Assembly (NCBI GenBank): GCA_016720905.1 | Contig: JADKJT010000030.1 | Span: 124,001 to 188,000 of the forward strand | Direction of reading: 5' to 3' | Length of the DNA stretch: 64,000 bases | From: Gemmatimonadaceae bacterium | GTDB taxonomy: Bacteria; Gemmatimonadota; Gemmatimonadetes; Gemmatimonadales; Gemmatimonadaceae | In this document: positions 44,536-54,575 of the stretch, one piece after another | Layout: each line of letters begins with the position of its first letter | How positions within the stretch are numbered: position 1 is the first letter of the stretch | The notes under the pieces: model-generated | Databases searched by the model: none | What the model saw: the letters and a program-made list of their open reading frames with translations, nothing else | What the model was told of the DNA's origin: nothing | Position numbers and translations under genes: made by a program

Positions 44536-45816
44536 ATGTCAATTCCTCTCGCCCCAGAACCCGACGCCGGCCTGTTCGGCTGGTGGCGCGTGGCCGGTCC
44601 GCAACCGCGCCGCGCTCTGATCGCCGCGTCGATGGGTTGGGCGCTTGACGCCTTCGATGTGATGCTGTTCTCCCTGACCCTCTCGGCGGTCATCGCAGAA
44701 CTCGGCTTGACGAAGACGCAGGCCGGCGCCCTCGGGTCCATCACGCTCCTCGGAGGCGCTGCCGGGGGATTGATTTTCGGGTTCGTGGCCGATCGCTATG
44801 GTCGCACCCGCGCCATGATGGCCAGCGTGCTGCTGTATTCCGTGTTCACCGCCGCCTGCGGATTTTCACAGACCTTCTGGCAATTCGCCGCGTTCCGCGC
44901 GTTGCTGGGACTCGGAATGGGTGGCGAATGGGCCAGCGGCGCGGCGCTGGTGTCGGAGTCGTGGCCGGCCAAGCATCGAGGACGTGCCCTGGGGTACATG
45001 CAGAGTTCGTGGGCCATCGGCTTTGCGAGCGCTGCCATGGTGGTGGGGTTTGTGTTGCCTCGCTACGGATGGCGCGCCGTGTTCTTTGTCGGCATCCTGC
45101 CGGCATTCTTCACGCTGTGGTTGCGCCGCAGCGTGCAGGAGCCCGAACCGTGGTTGGCGCTGCAGCGCGCGAAGAAGGCCGGCGGTGACGTGGCACGCAA
45201 GGCGACGGGCAGCGTGCTGGACATGTTTCGCGGCCGCACGCTGCGCCTCACGGCGGTGGTGACGCTCATGAACGCCTGTGCCCTGTTCGGATGGTGGGGT
45301 TTGAACGGCTGGGTACCGGCGTACCTGTCGTTGCCAACCACCCAAGGTGGCATTGGGCTCTCCACGCAAACCATGTCGTGGCTGATCGTGTTCATGCAGG
45401 TCGGAATGTGGTTGGGCTACGTGTCGTTCGGCTATATCACCGATGTCATCAGTCGCAAGCGGGTGTACGTGACGTACCTGCTGATGGCGAGCCTGCTGCT
45501 CCCGTTGTACGGATCGATGAAAGACCCGACCATCCTGCTGCTGCTTGGACCGTTTGTGGCCTTTTTCGGCACCGGCTTCTTCAGCGGTTTCGGCGCGGTC
45601 ACGGCGGAGATTTATCCCACCACGATTCGCGCGTCCGCGCAGGGCTTCACGTACAACATCGGCCGTATCGCCAGCGCGGCAGCACCATTCACGGTAGGCA
45701 AGCTGGCCACCAGCAGCGGCTTTCAAGTGGCGTTCGCCGTGGCGGGTGCGGCCTACCTGCTGAGTGCCATTGCCTGGAGTGGCATTCCGGAAACGCGCGG
45801 TCGGGAACTGGAGTAG
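44536..45816 (+). CDS. MFS transporter, metabolite:H+ symporter type
   Basis: A 426-residue membrane transporter with about twelve hydrophobic helices. It shows the MFS loop-2 motif GFVADRYGRTRAMM and the sugar/aromatic-acid symporter segment RALLGLGMGGEWASGAALVSESWPAKHRGRALG, plus GFGAVTAEIYPTTIRASAQGFTYNIGRIASA late in the protein. This places it among the aromatic acid or metabolite:H+ symporters. Substrate not known. The P-loop ATPase gene follows two bases later, so the two are likely one operon. Confidence 0.9.
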   Translation: MSIPLAPEPDAGLFGWWRVAGPQPRRALIAASMGWALDAFDVMLFSLTLSAVIAELGLTKTQAGALGSITLLGGAAGGLIFGFVADRYGRTRAMMASVLLYSVFTAACGFSQTFWQFAAFRALLGLGMGGEWASGAALVSESWPAKHRGRALGYMQSSWAIGFASAAMVVGFVLPRYGWRAVFFVGILPAFFTLWLRRSVQEPEPWLALQRAKKAGGDVARKATGSVLDMFRGRTLRLTAVVTLMNACALFGWWGLNGWVPAYLSLPTTQGGIGLSTQTMSWLIVFMQVGMWLGYVSFGYITDVISRKRVYVTYLLMASLLLPLYGSMKDPTILLLLGPFVAFFGTGFFSGFGAVTAEIYPTTIRASAQGFTYNIGRIASAAAPFTVGKLATSSGFQVAFAVAGAAYLLSAIAWSGIPETRGRELE

Positions 45817-45818
45817 CC

Positions 45819-46685
45819 GTGCGATTCGTGTCTGGGCAGGAACTGCGCGCGCAGCCGTCGAAGGCAGTGACACTGTTCGGGATGTCGGGGGTCGGCAAGA
45901 CGACCCTGGCGGGTCGGTTGCAGCAGCACGATTGGTTCCAGTACTCGGTGGATTACCGCATTGGCACGCGGTACATGGACGAGCACATCGTCGACAATTT
46001 CAAGCGCGAGGCCATGAAGGTGCCGCTGCTGCGGCAGCTGCTACGGTCGGATTCCATCTACATCCGGTCGAATCTCTCGTTCGAGAATCTCAGCCCGCTG
46101 TCGACGTATCTGGGCCAGCCTGGCGATCCATCCAAAGGCGGCATTCCATTCGCCGAATACCGTCGGCGGCAGGAGCAGCACCGGCTCGCCGAAACGCGCG
46201 CGCTGCTTGACGTAGCGGAGTTCATCGATCGCGCGCGTGATATCTATGGTTATCAGAACTTCGTCTGCGATTCCGGCGGGAGCCTGTGCGAGGTGGTGGA
46301 TCCGGCGGACGCGTCAGACCCGGTACTGTGCAGCCTGGCCGAGCACACGATGCTGGTGTACATCGCAGGCACCGAGGCGCATACCCGTCAACTGGTGGAG
46401 CGATTCAAGCGCCATCCGAAACCGATGTACTACCAGCCGGAATTCCTCGAGACGGCGTGGGGAACCTACAAGGAGCTGGCCGGTGTTCGCGATGACGATG
46501 CGGTGGACCCCGACGGGTTCGCCGCGTGGGGGTTCGAGCAACTCGTCCGCCATCGCATCCCGCTATACGAAGCGATTGCCAAAGCGCACGGGTACACCAT
46601 CCACATGGATGATGTACCCGGAGTCACCTCAGCCGACGACTTTGTGACGTTGCTGGCGAACACGATCGACGCACCGTCGCGCTGA
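45819..46685 (+). CDS. P-loop NTPase of unknown role
   Basis: A 288-residue protein with a Walker A LFGMSGVGKTTL (about 20-31) near the N terminus and no recognised partner domain. Notable stretches are YRIGTRYMDEHIVDNFKREAMK, FVCDSGGSLCEVVD and PMYYQPEFLETAWGTYKEL. It resembles cytosolic ATPases or kinases of small metabolites but I cannot name a family. GTG 45819 is two bases after the MFS stop, and it converges with icd 17 bases later. It might energise or regulate the adjacent transporter; that is a guess. Confidence 0.82.
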   Translation: MRFVSGQELRAQPSKAVTLFGMSGVGKTTLAGRLQQHDWFQYSVDYRIGTRYMDEHIVDNFKREAMKVPLLRQLLRSDSIYIRSNLSFENLSPLSTYLGQPGDPSKGGIPFAEYRRRQEQHRLAETRALLDVAEFIDRARDIYGYQNFVCDSGGSLCEVVDPADASDPVLCSLAEHTMLVYIAGTEAHTRQLVERFKRHPKPMYYQPEFLETAWGTYKELAGVRDDDAVDPDGFAAWGFEQLVRHRIPLYEAIAKAHGYTIHMDDVPGVTSADDFVTLLANTIDAPSR

Positions 46686-46702
46686 TCGTCGCGGAACGCG
46701 AC

Positions 46703-47920
46703 TTACGCCATTTTCGCCTGCAACCGGCGGTCGATGGCGTCGAGGAATGCTTCGGTATTGAGGTACGGCGAGTCCTTGCTGATGAGGATGGCGAGATCCT
46801 TGGTCATCTCGCCTGCTTCCACTGCCTCAATGCACACGGCTTCCAGCGCGTGCGCAAACGTCGTGACGGCCGGCGTGCCGTCCAGCTTGCCCCGATGGGC
46901 CAGACCTCGCGTCCAGGCGAAGATCGAGGCGATCGGGTTGGTGGACGTGGCATTGCCTTTCTGGTGTTCGCGAAAGTGGCGGGTGACGGTGCCGTGGGCG
47001 GCTTCGGCTTCCATCGTCTTGCCGTCAGGCGTCAGCAGCACGCTGGTCATCAATCCCAGTGATCCGAAGCCCTGGGCGACGATGTCCGACTGCACATCAC
47101 CGTCGTAGTTCTTGCAGGCCCACACATAGCCGCCTTCCCACTTGAGCGCGGAGGCGACCATATCGTCGATCAGGCGATGCTCGTACGTGAGGCCAAGCTT
47201 GTCGAAGTCCGTCTTGAACTCGTCGTTGAACACCTGCTCGAAGATATCCTTGAACGTGCCGTCGTAGGCCTTGAGGATGGTGTTCTTCGTGCTGAGGTAC
47301 ACCGGATAATTGCGCTGCAGGCCGTAGGTGAGACTGGCTCGCGCGAAGTCGCGGATGGAATCGTTGTAGTTGTACATGCCCATGGCCACACCGCCGTCCA
47401 CGCCGAACTTGGCGATCTCGAACTGCATCGGCGCGCTCCCGTCGGCCGGTGTGTACGTCATGGTGACCGTGCCGGGCCCAGGGACCTTGAAGTCGGTGGC
47501 CTTGTACTGATCGCCGTGCGCGTGGCGACCCACGACGATGGGTTTCGTCCACCCTGGTACCAGCCGCGGGATGTTGGAAATGATGATGGGCTCACGGAAG
47601 ATCACGCCGCCAAGAATGTTGCGAATCGTGCCGTTGGGGCTCTTCCACATCTTCTTGAGTCCGAATTCCTTGACGCGCGCCTCGTCGGGTGTGATGGTCG
47701 CGCACTTCACGGCCACGCCGTGCCTCTTGGCCGCTTCAGCCGAGTCGATCGTCACCTGGTCGCTGGTGGCGTCCCGGTGTTCGATGCTCAAGTCGTAGTA
47801 GTCGAGCTGCACATCCAGATAGGGCAGGATCAACTTGTCCTTGATGAACTGCCAAATGATGCGGGTCATCTCGTCGCCGTCCATCTCGACGACCGGGTTC
47901 ACTACCTTGATCTTGGCCAT
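46703..47920 (-). CDS. icd: NADP-dependent isocitrate dehydrogenase (eukaryote-type subfamily)
   Basis: A 405-residue enzyme that oxidises isocitrate to 2-oxoglutarate in the TCA cycle. It belongs to the homodimeric eukaryote-like class II: VVEMDGDEMTRIIWQFIK, PNGTIRNILGGVIFREPI, GRHAHGDQYKATDF, STKNTILKAYDGTFKDIF, LIDDMVASALKW, NYDGDVQSDIVAQGFGSLG and AEAAHGTVTRH. ATG 47918-47920 was chosen; an upstream in-frame extension to 48010 is unlikely. Divergent from the DUF6544 gene. Confidence 0.96.
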   Translation of the reverse strand: MAKIKVVNPVVEMDGDEMTRIIWQFIKDKLILPYLDVQLDYYDLSIEHRDATSDQVTIDSAEAAKRHGVAVKCATITPDEARVKEFGLKKMWKSPNGTIRNILGGVIFREPIIISNIPRLVPGWTKPIVVGRHAHGDQYKATDFKVPGPGTVTMTYTPADGSAPMQFEIAKFGVDGGVAMGMYNYNDSIRDFARASLTYGLQRNYPVYLSTKNTILKAYDGTFKDIFEQVFNDEFKTDFDKLGLTYEHRLIDDMVASALKWEGGYVWACKNYDGDVQSDIVAQGFGSLGLMTSVLLTPDGKTMEAEAAHGTVTRHFREHQKGNATSTNPIASIFAWTRGLAHRGKLDGTPAVTTFAHALEAVCIEAVEAGEMTKDLAILISKDSPYLNTEAFLDAIDRRLQAKMA

Positions 47921-48133
47921 GACGTTGTGTGACGCCGTCCGAGTCGGTGTCGCGGGTGACGACCGGGTGCGGGCGGCTGAGAAAGAGGAAAGTCGAAGTT
48001 GCTCCGCCAATGATATCGCCTTGGTCGGCCCATCGCACCCCGGGGTGTAGGGGTTCTACTGATCGACGCGGGCGGATGACTGGGCGATTCTGCAGCGACC
48101 CATTGCCCGCATGCCCATTTGAAACGTCCGACA

Positions 48134-49255
48134 ATGCGCGTGGCGTTTGCGCTGCTGCTCCTGCTGCATGGAAGCATTCATCTGCTGGGCTTCGTCAAAG
48201 CGTTCGGATTTTCCGACGTCGCGGCGCTCCGTCAGTCGGTAACGCTGTTGGCCGGCGGCCTGTGGCTGGTCGCCGCGTTGCTCCTGAGTCTGTCGGCGTT
48301 GCTGGTGGCCACGTCGTCCCGGTGGTGGTGGATACCGACTGGCATCGGCGTCCTCCTGTCACAGGCCCTGATTGTGGGTGCCTGGGGGGACGCCAGATTC
48401 GGTACCGTCGTGAATCTGCTCGTGCTGCTGCCAGTGCTGGTGGTGCTGGCGGACCAGCGCCCCGGCAGTCTCGCGTCGCGCTATCACGCGGACGTACGGG
48501 CGCTCCTTGATACGGCGCCGACGTACGAGCGGTCCCACGTGACGGAAGCGGATCTGGCGCCTTTGCCACCACTGGTTCAGGGATACTTGCGGCGCGTCGG
48601 CGTGGTAGGATGGCCACATGTGTGGAACTTTCGGGCATCGTTCTCGGCCGATTTCAAAATGAATCAGGCGTCGCCGTGGATGAACGCGTCGGTCGAGCAG
48701 TATGAATTCTTCAACCCGTCCGCGCGCTTGTTCTTCATGACGGCGACCCGCAGTGGCGTGCCGTTTGACGGATATCACCGCTACGTGGGCAACGACGCGG
48801 CGTTCACCGTTCGTGTGGCCGGTCTGGTGCCCATGGTCGATGCCTCGGGTCCGGTCATGACGCAAAGCGAGACCGTGACGCTCTTCAACGACATGTGCAT
48901 TCTGGCGCCGGCGGCACTGGTGGACGCGCCCATCACCTGGCAGACGCTTGATGCCACCCATGTCCGCGCCGAGTTCCGCAACGCCGGATACGGCATTGCA
49001 GCCGTCCTGACGTTTGACGCGCAGGGGGATCTGGCGAACTTCCGTTCGGACGATCGGCACTACTTCGACGGCAAGACGGACAAGCTGTTGCCGTGGCTCA
49101 CGCCGGTTTCCTCATATAGGGACTTCGGCGGCATGCGACTGGCGGCCGTGGGCGAGGCCCAATGGCTTGAGGATGGCAAAGCCTGGACCTACGGGCGATT
49201 CGTGCTCCGGCACATTGAGTACAACGTGCCTTCGGCGGCACGCACCAGGGAGTAG
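48134..49255 (+). CDS. DUF6544-type membrane protein
   Basis: A 373-residue protein: three N-terminal hydrophobic segments (FALLLLLHGSIHLLGF, LWLVAALLLSLSALLVA, VVNLLVLLPVLVVLA) and a large soluble domain with LPPLVQGYLRRVGVVGWPHVWNFRASF, a WMNASVEQYEFFNPSARLFFM strand and FNDMCILAPAALVDAPITW. This matches the DUF6544 description; function unknown. The domain faces outside or the cytoplasm. ATG 48134 is used; an upstream TTG is possible. Confidence 0.85.
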   Translation: MRVAFALLLLLHGSIHLLGFVKAFGFSDVAALRQSVTLLAGGLWLVAALLLSLSALLVATSSRWWWIPTGIGVLLSQALIVGAWGDARFGTVVNLLVLLPVLVVLADQRPGSLASRYHADVRALLDTAPTYERSHVTEADLAPLPPLVQGYLRRVGVVGWPHVWNFRASFSADFKMNQASPWMNASVEQYEFFNPSARLFFMTATRSGVPFDGYHRYVGNDAAFTVRVAGLVPMVDASGPVMTQSETVTLFNDMCILAPAALVDAPITWQTLDATHVRAEFRNAGYGIAAVLTFDAQGDLANFRSDDRHYFDGKTDKLLPWLTPVSSYRDFGGMRLAAVGEAQWLEDGKAWTYGRFVLRHIEYNVPSAARTRE

Positions 49256-49295
49256 GCGGAAACCCGTCGCGGGTGCAGGCGTAGTAGGTTGAGCC

Positions 49296-51125
49296 ATGAC
49301 CGCTCGCCGTCCATCATCCTGTCGCTGGCCGCTGCTGCTCGCTCTGCTGCTGGCGGCATGTCTGCCCTCGTTGCGTCGCGCAACCCCGGCGCCGCTGCTG
49401 GCGCGGCGACTGGTGCTTGCACTGGACGGCATCGACTATCGCGACATCGTCGCGGCGCGCGAACGCGGCCTGTTCGCCGGATTTCACGAACCCAGTCGGC
49501 TGATCTCGACCTTCCCGTCGATCAGCGACATCGCGTGGCACGAGATCTTTCGCGTTCAGGCGCCCCGCGGATATCAGCGCATTTTCTACAGCGCCGGCTA
49601 CAACGATGTGGTTGGCGCTCCCCTCGACGCCATTCGTCCCATTGAATTCGAAGACCGGATGGACATGGCGTTCGGCGCCAAATTTCATCATCTGGGCGCG
49701 TACCTCATTTCCAACACCATCGCCCGCCGTGAAGTCGATGTGGCGGTGCGCGATTTCCTGACAGTCAGTGGTCGGTCGACCGTGTACGTGTACAACGTGG
49801 GACCGGATGCGCTGCAGCATACGCGGGGCGACCTCGTGCGCTACCTCGAGCATCTCGATCAACAGCTCACCGCGCTGGACGCGGAGTATCGCCAACGCAC
49901 GGGACGGTCGCTGGAAATCGTGGTACTCTCCGATCACGGGCACAATCGTGCCGTGGACGCGCGCTTTCTCCCCGTGGTGAAGGCCCTGGAGGCCCGCGGC
50001 TTCCACACCGCCGATCGGTTGCGCCTTCCCACCGACGTGGCATTCAGCGTCGACGGGGTGACCACCGGGTTTGGCGTATTTGCCGCGGCGGACTCCGTGT
50101 CGTCGCTGTCGCGCCTGCTCGCCTCCGTGGACGGGGTGGACCTGGTGTCGGAACGCGTCAACGACGATGTGTACATCGTACGAAACGCGACCCAGGACGG
50201 GCGCATTGACCGGCGCGCAGGAGCCGCCGGGGATCGCTATCGGTATGTGCCGCTGAGCGGCGATCCGCTGGGATATGCCGGCACGATCAACCGGATGCAG
50301 CAGGATGGCGCGTTTGATGACGACGGATTCGCCGATGCTCCCACGTGGGTGCGGTACACCGCCAGTGCGCGTTACCCTGCCGCGGTTGTTCGCATCGTGC
50401 GGGGACACACCGTGGTCACGCTCAATCCCGCTCCCATTCTCGTGTCCATCGCCGATTCCTATCGCGTGGGTCTTGGCATGGTGTCCATCGCCAATCGCAT
50501 GCGTCCACTGGGTGGCACGCACGGCGCACTGAGCAATACCAACTCGCTGGGTGTCGTCATGACGAACTTCCGTGACACGCGCGACGATCTCACCACGAGC
50601 ATCAGTGAGCAGTTTGACGGTTTTGCCGACCTCGGCGCGGTGCGCATCAGATCGTCCAGCGCCCGGCTCACGAGCGCGTGGCTGATTGGCCGCGATCAGC
50701 GGAGTCCGTTTACACGTGATGGCTCGATGCGGCTCGCGGGCAATCGTGGGGTGGCGCTCGAGGTATCGATCACCGGCAAGCAACTGCAGTGGGCAGACGG
50801 TCGGGGCATCCTGTTCATTGATGTGCGTCGTTCGCGCCGCGACAACCGCCCGTCGGCGCTGGTGGGCACGAGTTATCTGCCCATGCCAGGGGCACCCGAT
50901 GCGCCTGTTTCGAGCGACGGTTGGATTGCCGCCCCCGATCGGCAGCATTATCTCCTGCCGTTGTCGAAGATCCTGGTTGAGGCGCTGGAGCCAAATACTT
51001 CGTACGACGTGCGGATCATCCTCGATCGCATCGCGACGTCGCCCGGCGACGGCCAGATCGCCTCGAAGTCGGTCGCGACGCTGTCCGTCCGCACAAATGC
51101 GAACGGTGAGCTCTGGCCTTACTGA
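49296..51125 (+). CDS. Alkaline-phosphatase-superfamily lipoprotein
   Basis: A 609-residue exported protein with a lipobox (LLAACLPS). It shows superfamily marks: LALDGIDYRDI (metal Asp), STFPSISDIAWHEI with the nucleophile Ser/Thr, VLSDHGHNRAVD and YNVGPDALQHT as metal-site patterns. This points to a nucleotide pyrophosphatase/phosphodiesterase or sulfatase-like hydrolase. The second half is beta-rich, with ITGKQLQWADGRGILFIDV. Substrate unknown. A short gap of 40 bases separates it from the DUF6544 gene. Confidence 0.85.
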   Translation: MTARRPSSCRWPLLLALLLAACLPSLRRATPAPLLARRLVLALDGIDYRDIVAARERGLFAGFHEPSRLISTFPSISDIAWHEIFRVQAPRGYQRIFYSAGYNDVVGAPLDAIRPIEFEDRMDMAFGAKFHHLGAYLISNTIARREVDVAVRDFLTVSGRSTVYVYNVGPDALQHTRGDLVRYLEHLDQQLTALDAEYRQRTGRSLEIVVLSDHGHNRAVDARFLPVVKALEARGFHTADRLRLPTDVAFSVDGVTTGFGVFAAADSVSSLSRLLASVDGVDLVSERVNDDVYIVRNATQDGRIDRRAGAAGDRYRYVPLSGDPLGYAGTINRMQQDGAFDDDGFADAPTWVRYTASARYPAAVVRIVRGHTVVTLNPAPILVSIADSYRVGLGMVSIANRMRPLGGTHGALSNTNSLGVVMTNFRDTRDDLTTSISEQFDGFADLGAVRIRSSSARLTSAWLIGRDQRSPFTRDGSMRLAGNRGVALEVSITGKQLQWADGRGILFIDVRRSRRDNRPSALVGTSYLPMPGAPDAPVSSDGWIAAPDRQHYLLPLSKILVEALEPNTSYDVRIILDRIATSPGDGQIASKSVATLSVRTNANGELWPY

Positions 51126-51208
51126 GGGTTGGGGCGTAGCATGAAATGACGCGCAGCCGTCATGGGCGGATTGCGCATGACTCGAACCCGCCTCTCAGGA
51201 CTCTGCCG

Positions 51209-54200
51209 ATGCGCGCGACTCGTCGTCTTCCGGTATTCCCGCTCTCCCTGACCTTGGTGGTGCAGGCCGCGGCCGTCTTGGCCGCATCGGCGCAGTCGCC
51301 CGCTGGCACCCGCCTGCTGCGCACGCCGTCGGTGAGTGCGCAGCATATCGCCTTCGCCTATGCCAACAATGTCTGGGTGGTCGAGCGCGCCGGCGGTGCC
51401 GCGCGCCGGCTGACGAGCTTTCAGGGTCAGACGCAAAACCCCAAGCTGTCACCAGACGGAACGATGATCGCGTTCAGTGCCGAGTACGCGGGAAATACCG
51501 ACGTGTACACGGTGCCGGTTGGGGGCGGCCAACCGACGCGCCTGACGTGGCACCCCGGCGCCGATCTCGTGCAGGGTTGGATGCCCGACGGACGAACCAT
51601 TGTGTTTGCTTCGGGGCGTGCAACGTGGGCGGCCAATGGTGTGCCGCGATTCTGGACGGTGCCGGCAGCGGGCGGAGTGGAATCACCGATGCCGATGCCC
51701 CGCGCGAACCAGGGAAAGATTTCGCCCGACGGCGGACGCGTCGCCTATCGCATGCCGTCCTCGTGGGACGAAGAACGTCGGAACTATCGTGGCGGACAAA
51801 ATCGTCCGATCTGGATTCTGGATCTCAAGACGATGGCGGTGGACACGACGCCATTTGCCGGTTCGAAGGAAATGGATCCGGCGTGGGTGGGTGATGTCGT
51901 GTACTTCCTCTCCGATCGGGATGGTGTGTCGAATGTCTGGTCGTACGACACGAAGTCGAAGAAGCTGGCGCAAGCCACGAAATTTACGGACTTCGATGTC
52001 AAGTCTCTCGACGCGGGCGCCGGCGTCGTCGTGTTCGAACAGGCCGGGTATCTGCATGAGTACGATCCGAAGCTTGGACGTTCGCACATCGTGAACATTT
52101 CGGCGACGGGTGATTTTCCGTGGATGATGGCGCAGTGGAAGGACGTTTCCACGCGCATCACCAGTCTGGCGTTGTCGTCGACGGGAAAACGGGCCGCCGT
52201 TGAAGCCCGTGGGGAGATTTTCACGATTCCTGCCGAGAAGGGCGATGTTCGCAACCTGACCAACTCCAGCGGCTCGGCCGAGATCGCGCCCGTGTGGTCA
52301 CCGGATGGTCGGTCGGTGGCGTACTTCAGCGACAAATCCGGCGAATACCGACTGGTGATTGCGTCGCAGGACGGGATCGCGGCACCCCGGGAGATCACCC
52401 TGCCGGAACCCAGTCGTCCGTATTCGCCGGCATGGTCACCCAACGGGCGCAAGATCGCGTTTCAGGATACGCACTTCCGGATCTGGCTGCTGGATGTCGC
52501 GACGGGCGCGGCGAAAGTTGTCGACACCGATCCGTACTTCATGGCCGATCGGTCCATTATACCGGTGTGGAGCCCGGACTCGCGTTGGCTGGCGTATCCG
52601 AAGCGACTCAAGTCGCTGTTCCGCGCCATCTACGCGTACGATGCGGAGTCGGGTCAGGTGAAGCAATTGACTGACGGGCTGGCCGATGCGACCACCCCAG
52701 CCTGGGATGCCAGTGGCAAGTATCTGTGGTTCTTCGCGTCGACGAATTTCGGACTGAACTCGTCGTTGCTGGACATGTCGAAGTACGATCATCCGGATAC
52801 GCGATCGTTGTACCTGGCCGTGCTCACGAAGGCTGATCCATCGCCACTGCTGCCGGAAAGTGACGATGAAATCGCCCGGGCGCGTGGTGACAGCGCGCGT
52901 GCGCCGTCCGACTCCGCGCGCACGGCCGCGTCGGGCGGGCCGGGCGCCGCTCCACCGGTTGTCACCCGCGCGGTGACGATTGACTTCGACGGGATCCAAC
53001 AGCGGATCATCGCCGTCCCGGGCATCGTTGATCGCGACTATTCGCAGCTGCGTACCGGCCCCGCCGGCACGGTGTTCTTTGTCGAACCGGTTCCGGCCAC
53101 TGGCACCGGCGGCGGCGGTGTCGGCGCAGGCGGAGGCGGAGGCACGTTGCATCGCTATCAGCTGTCCACGCGCCGTGCCGCGCCGTTCGCTCAGGGGGTC
53201 GCGCAATTCGTGGTCAGTGCCGATGGGCGAAAGCTGCTGTATCGCACCGGCGGGGCGCAGAGTGGTTTGTATCTCGTGGATGCCGACCGTGCGGTGCCAG
53301 CCGCAGGCACGGGACGCTTGAGTGCCACTTTGCGGGCGTATGTTGACCCGAAGGAGGAATTCCGTCAGATCTTCAACGAAGGCTGGCGGAACGAGCGCAA
53401 CAATTTGTACGTGCCCAATATGCACGGATCGGATTGGGCGGCGATGAAGAAGATGTACGAGCCGCTGCTGCCGTTCGTGATGCACCGCGCCGACTTGAAC
53501 TACCTCATGGACAACATGGGCGCGGAAATCGCGATCGGGCACTCGTACGTGCGCGGCGGCGACCTGCCCGATGTGCCGAACGGCAACGGCGGGTTGCTGG
53601 GCGCCGACTTCAGCGTGGAGGGCGGTCGGTACCGTATCACCAGGATTTACGATGCCGAGAGCTGGAATCCGGAGTTGCGCGCGCCTCTGGCAACGCCGGG
53701 TGTGAACGTGAGTGTGGGCGACTACATATTGGCGGTGAACGGCGTGGCGTTGGCGGCACCGGACAACATCTTTCGGTTGCTGGATGGCACGGCCGGTCGG
53801 CAGACGGTGCTGACGGTGAACGCACGGCCCGATGTGCAAGGCGCGCGGCAAATCACCGTGGTGCCAATTGCCAACGAGCAAGGGCTGCGGACGCGCGCGT
53901 GGGTGGAGCGGAATCGCCGCATTGTTGATTCGCTTTCCGGCGGCAAGATCGCGTATGTCTACTTGCCCAATACCGGACAGCCCGGCTACACCAGCTTCAA
54001 TCGCTACTACTTCGCGCAGCAGGATCGTCAGGGCGTCGTGGTTGATGAGCGCTACAACGGCGGTGGTTCTGCGGCCGACTACATCGTGGACCTGCTGGGC
54101 CGCGACTACGACGGATACTTCAACAACCCCGTTGGCGATCGCTATCCATTCACCAGCCCGGCCAACGGCATCTGGGGCCCGAAGGTGATGATCATCAACG

Positions 54201-54568
54201 AAATGGCCGGCTCGGGCGGCGACCTCATGCCGTTCATGTTCAAGCGACGCAAGCTGGGGCCGCTGGTGGGCATGCGCACCTGGGGCGGTCTCGTGGCCAC
54301 CACGGACACGCCGCCATTTGTGGACGGAGGGTCCATGATCGCGCCGCGTTTCGGATTCTTCGCCCGCGACGGCAAGTTCGCGGTGGAGAACGAAGGCGTT
54401 GGACCAGATATCGAGGTGGAGAACTGGCCGAAAGAGGCAATCGCCGGTCGCGACGCGCAGTTGGAGCGGGCCGTCGCTGAGGCGCTGCGGTTGCTCGCGG
54501 CCAAGCCGGGTGACCGGATGAGCAAGGAACCCGCGCCTCCGGTGTGGGGGAAGCGCGGGGGACGCTGA
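51209..54568 (+). CDS. Tricorn-like exported peptidase (S41 family C terminus)
   Basis: A 1119-residue protein with a signal peptide (to about 33, ASAQS). WD-like beta-propeller repeats fill roughly residues 35-600 (LSPDGTMIAFSA, VWSPDGRSVAYFSD, AWSPNGRKIAFQD, VWSPDSRWLAY). A low-complexity linker (about 560-680, Ala/Gly/Pro-rich) precedes a second propeller part, a PDZ domain (about 830-900, VSVGDYILAVNGVAL) and the S41 catalytic domain with Ser in NEMAGSGGDLM (about 1001). This matches bacterial Tricorn protease homologues. It should degrade peptides in the periplasm. ATG 51209 is preferred over the GTG-type frame at 51146. Confidence 0.92.
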   Translation: MRATRRLPVFPLSLTLVVQAAAVLAASAQSPAGTRLLRTPSVSAQHIAFAYANNVWVVERAGGAARRLTSFQGQTQNPKLSPDGTMIAFSAEYAGNTDVYTVPVGGGQPTRLTWHPGADLVQGWMPDGRTIVFASGRATWAANGVPRFWTVPAAGGVESPMPMPRANQGKISPDGGRVAYRMPSSWDEERRNYRGGQNRPIWILDLKTMAVDTTPFAGSKEMDPAWVGDVVYFLSDRDGVSNVWSYDTKSKKLAQATKFTDFDVKSLDAGAGVVVFEQAGYLHEYDPKLGRSHIVNISATGDFPWMMAQWKDVSTRITSLALSSTGKRAAVEARGEIFTIPAEKGDVRNLTNSSGSAEIAPVWSPDGRSVAYFSDKSGEYRLVIASQDGIAAPREITLPEPSRPYSPAWSPNGRKIAFQDTHFRIWLLDVATGAAKVVDTDPYFMADRSIIPVWSPDSRWLAYPKRLKSLFRAIYAYDAESGQVKQLTDGLADATTPAWDASGKYLWFFASTNFGLNSSLLDMSKYDHPDTRSLYLAVLTKADPSPLLPESDDEIARARGDSARAPSDSARTAASGGPGAAPPVVTRAVTIDFDGIQQRIIAVPGIVDRDYSQLRTGPAGTVFFVEPVPATGTGGGGVGAGGGGGTLHRYQLSTRRAAPFAQGVAQFVVSADGRKLLYRTGGAQSGLYLVDADRAVPAAGTGRLSATLRAYVDPKEEFRQIFNEGWRNERNNLYVPNMHGSDWAAMKKMYEPLLPFVMHRADLNYLMDNMGAEIAIGHSYVRGGDLPDVPNGNGGLLGADFSVEGGRYRITRIYDAESWNPELRAPLATPGVNVSVGDYILAVNGVALAAPDNIFRLLDGTAGRQTVLTVNARPDVQGARQITVVPIANEQGLRTRAWVERNRRIVDSLSGGKIAYVYLPNTGQPGYTSFNRYYFAQQDRQGVVVDERYNGGGSAADYIVDLLGRDYDGYFNNPVGDRYPFTSPANGIWGPKVMIINEMAGSGGDLMPFMFKRRKLGPLVGMRTWGGLVATTDTPPFVDGGSMIAPRFGFFARDGKFAVENEGVGPDIEVENWPKEAIAGRDAQLERAVAEALRLLAAKPGDRMSKEPAPPVWGKRGGR

Positions 54569-54575
54569 CCGCGCC

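Noticed and set aside
45291..46685. N-terminal extension of the P-loop NTPase into the MFS gene
   Set aside because: The extension reads as MFS gene in another frame; GTG 45819 right after the MFS stop is the natural start.
49314..50948. 544-residue open frame opposite the phosphatase-like lipoprotein
   Set aside because: No motif and low-complexity antisense look; the plus-strand gene has signal peptide and superfamily motifs.
52436..53881. 481-residue open frame opposite the Tricorn-like peptidase
   Set aside because: Antisense shadow; the plus strand encodes propeller and S41 motifs.
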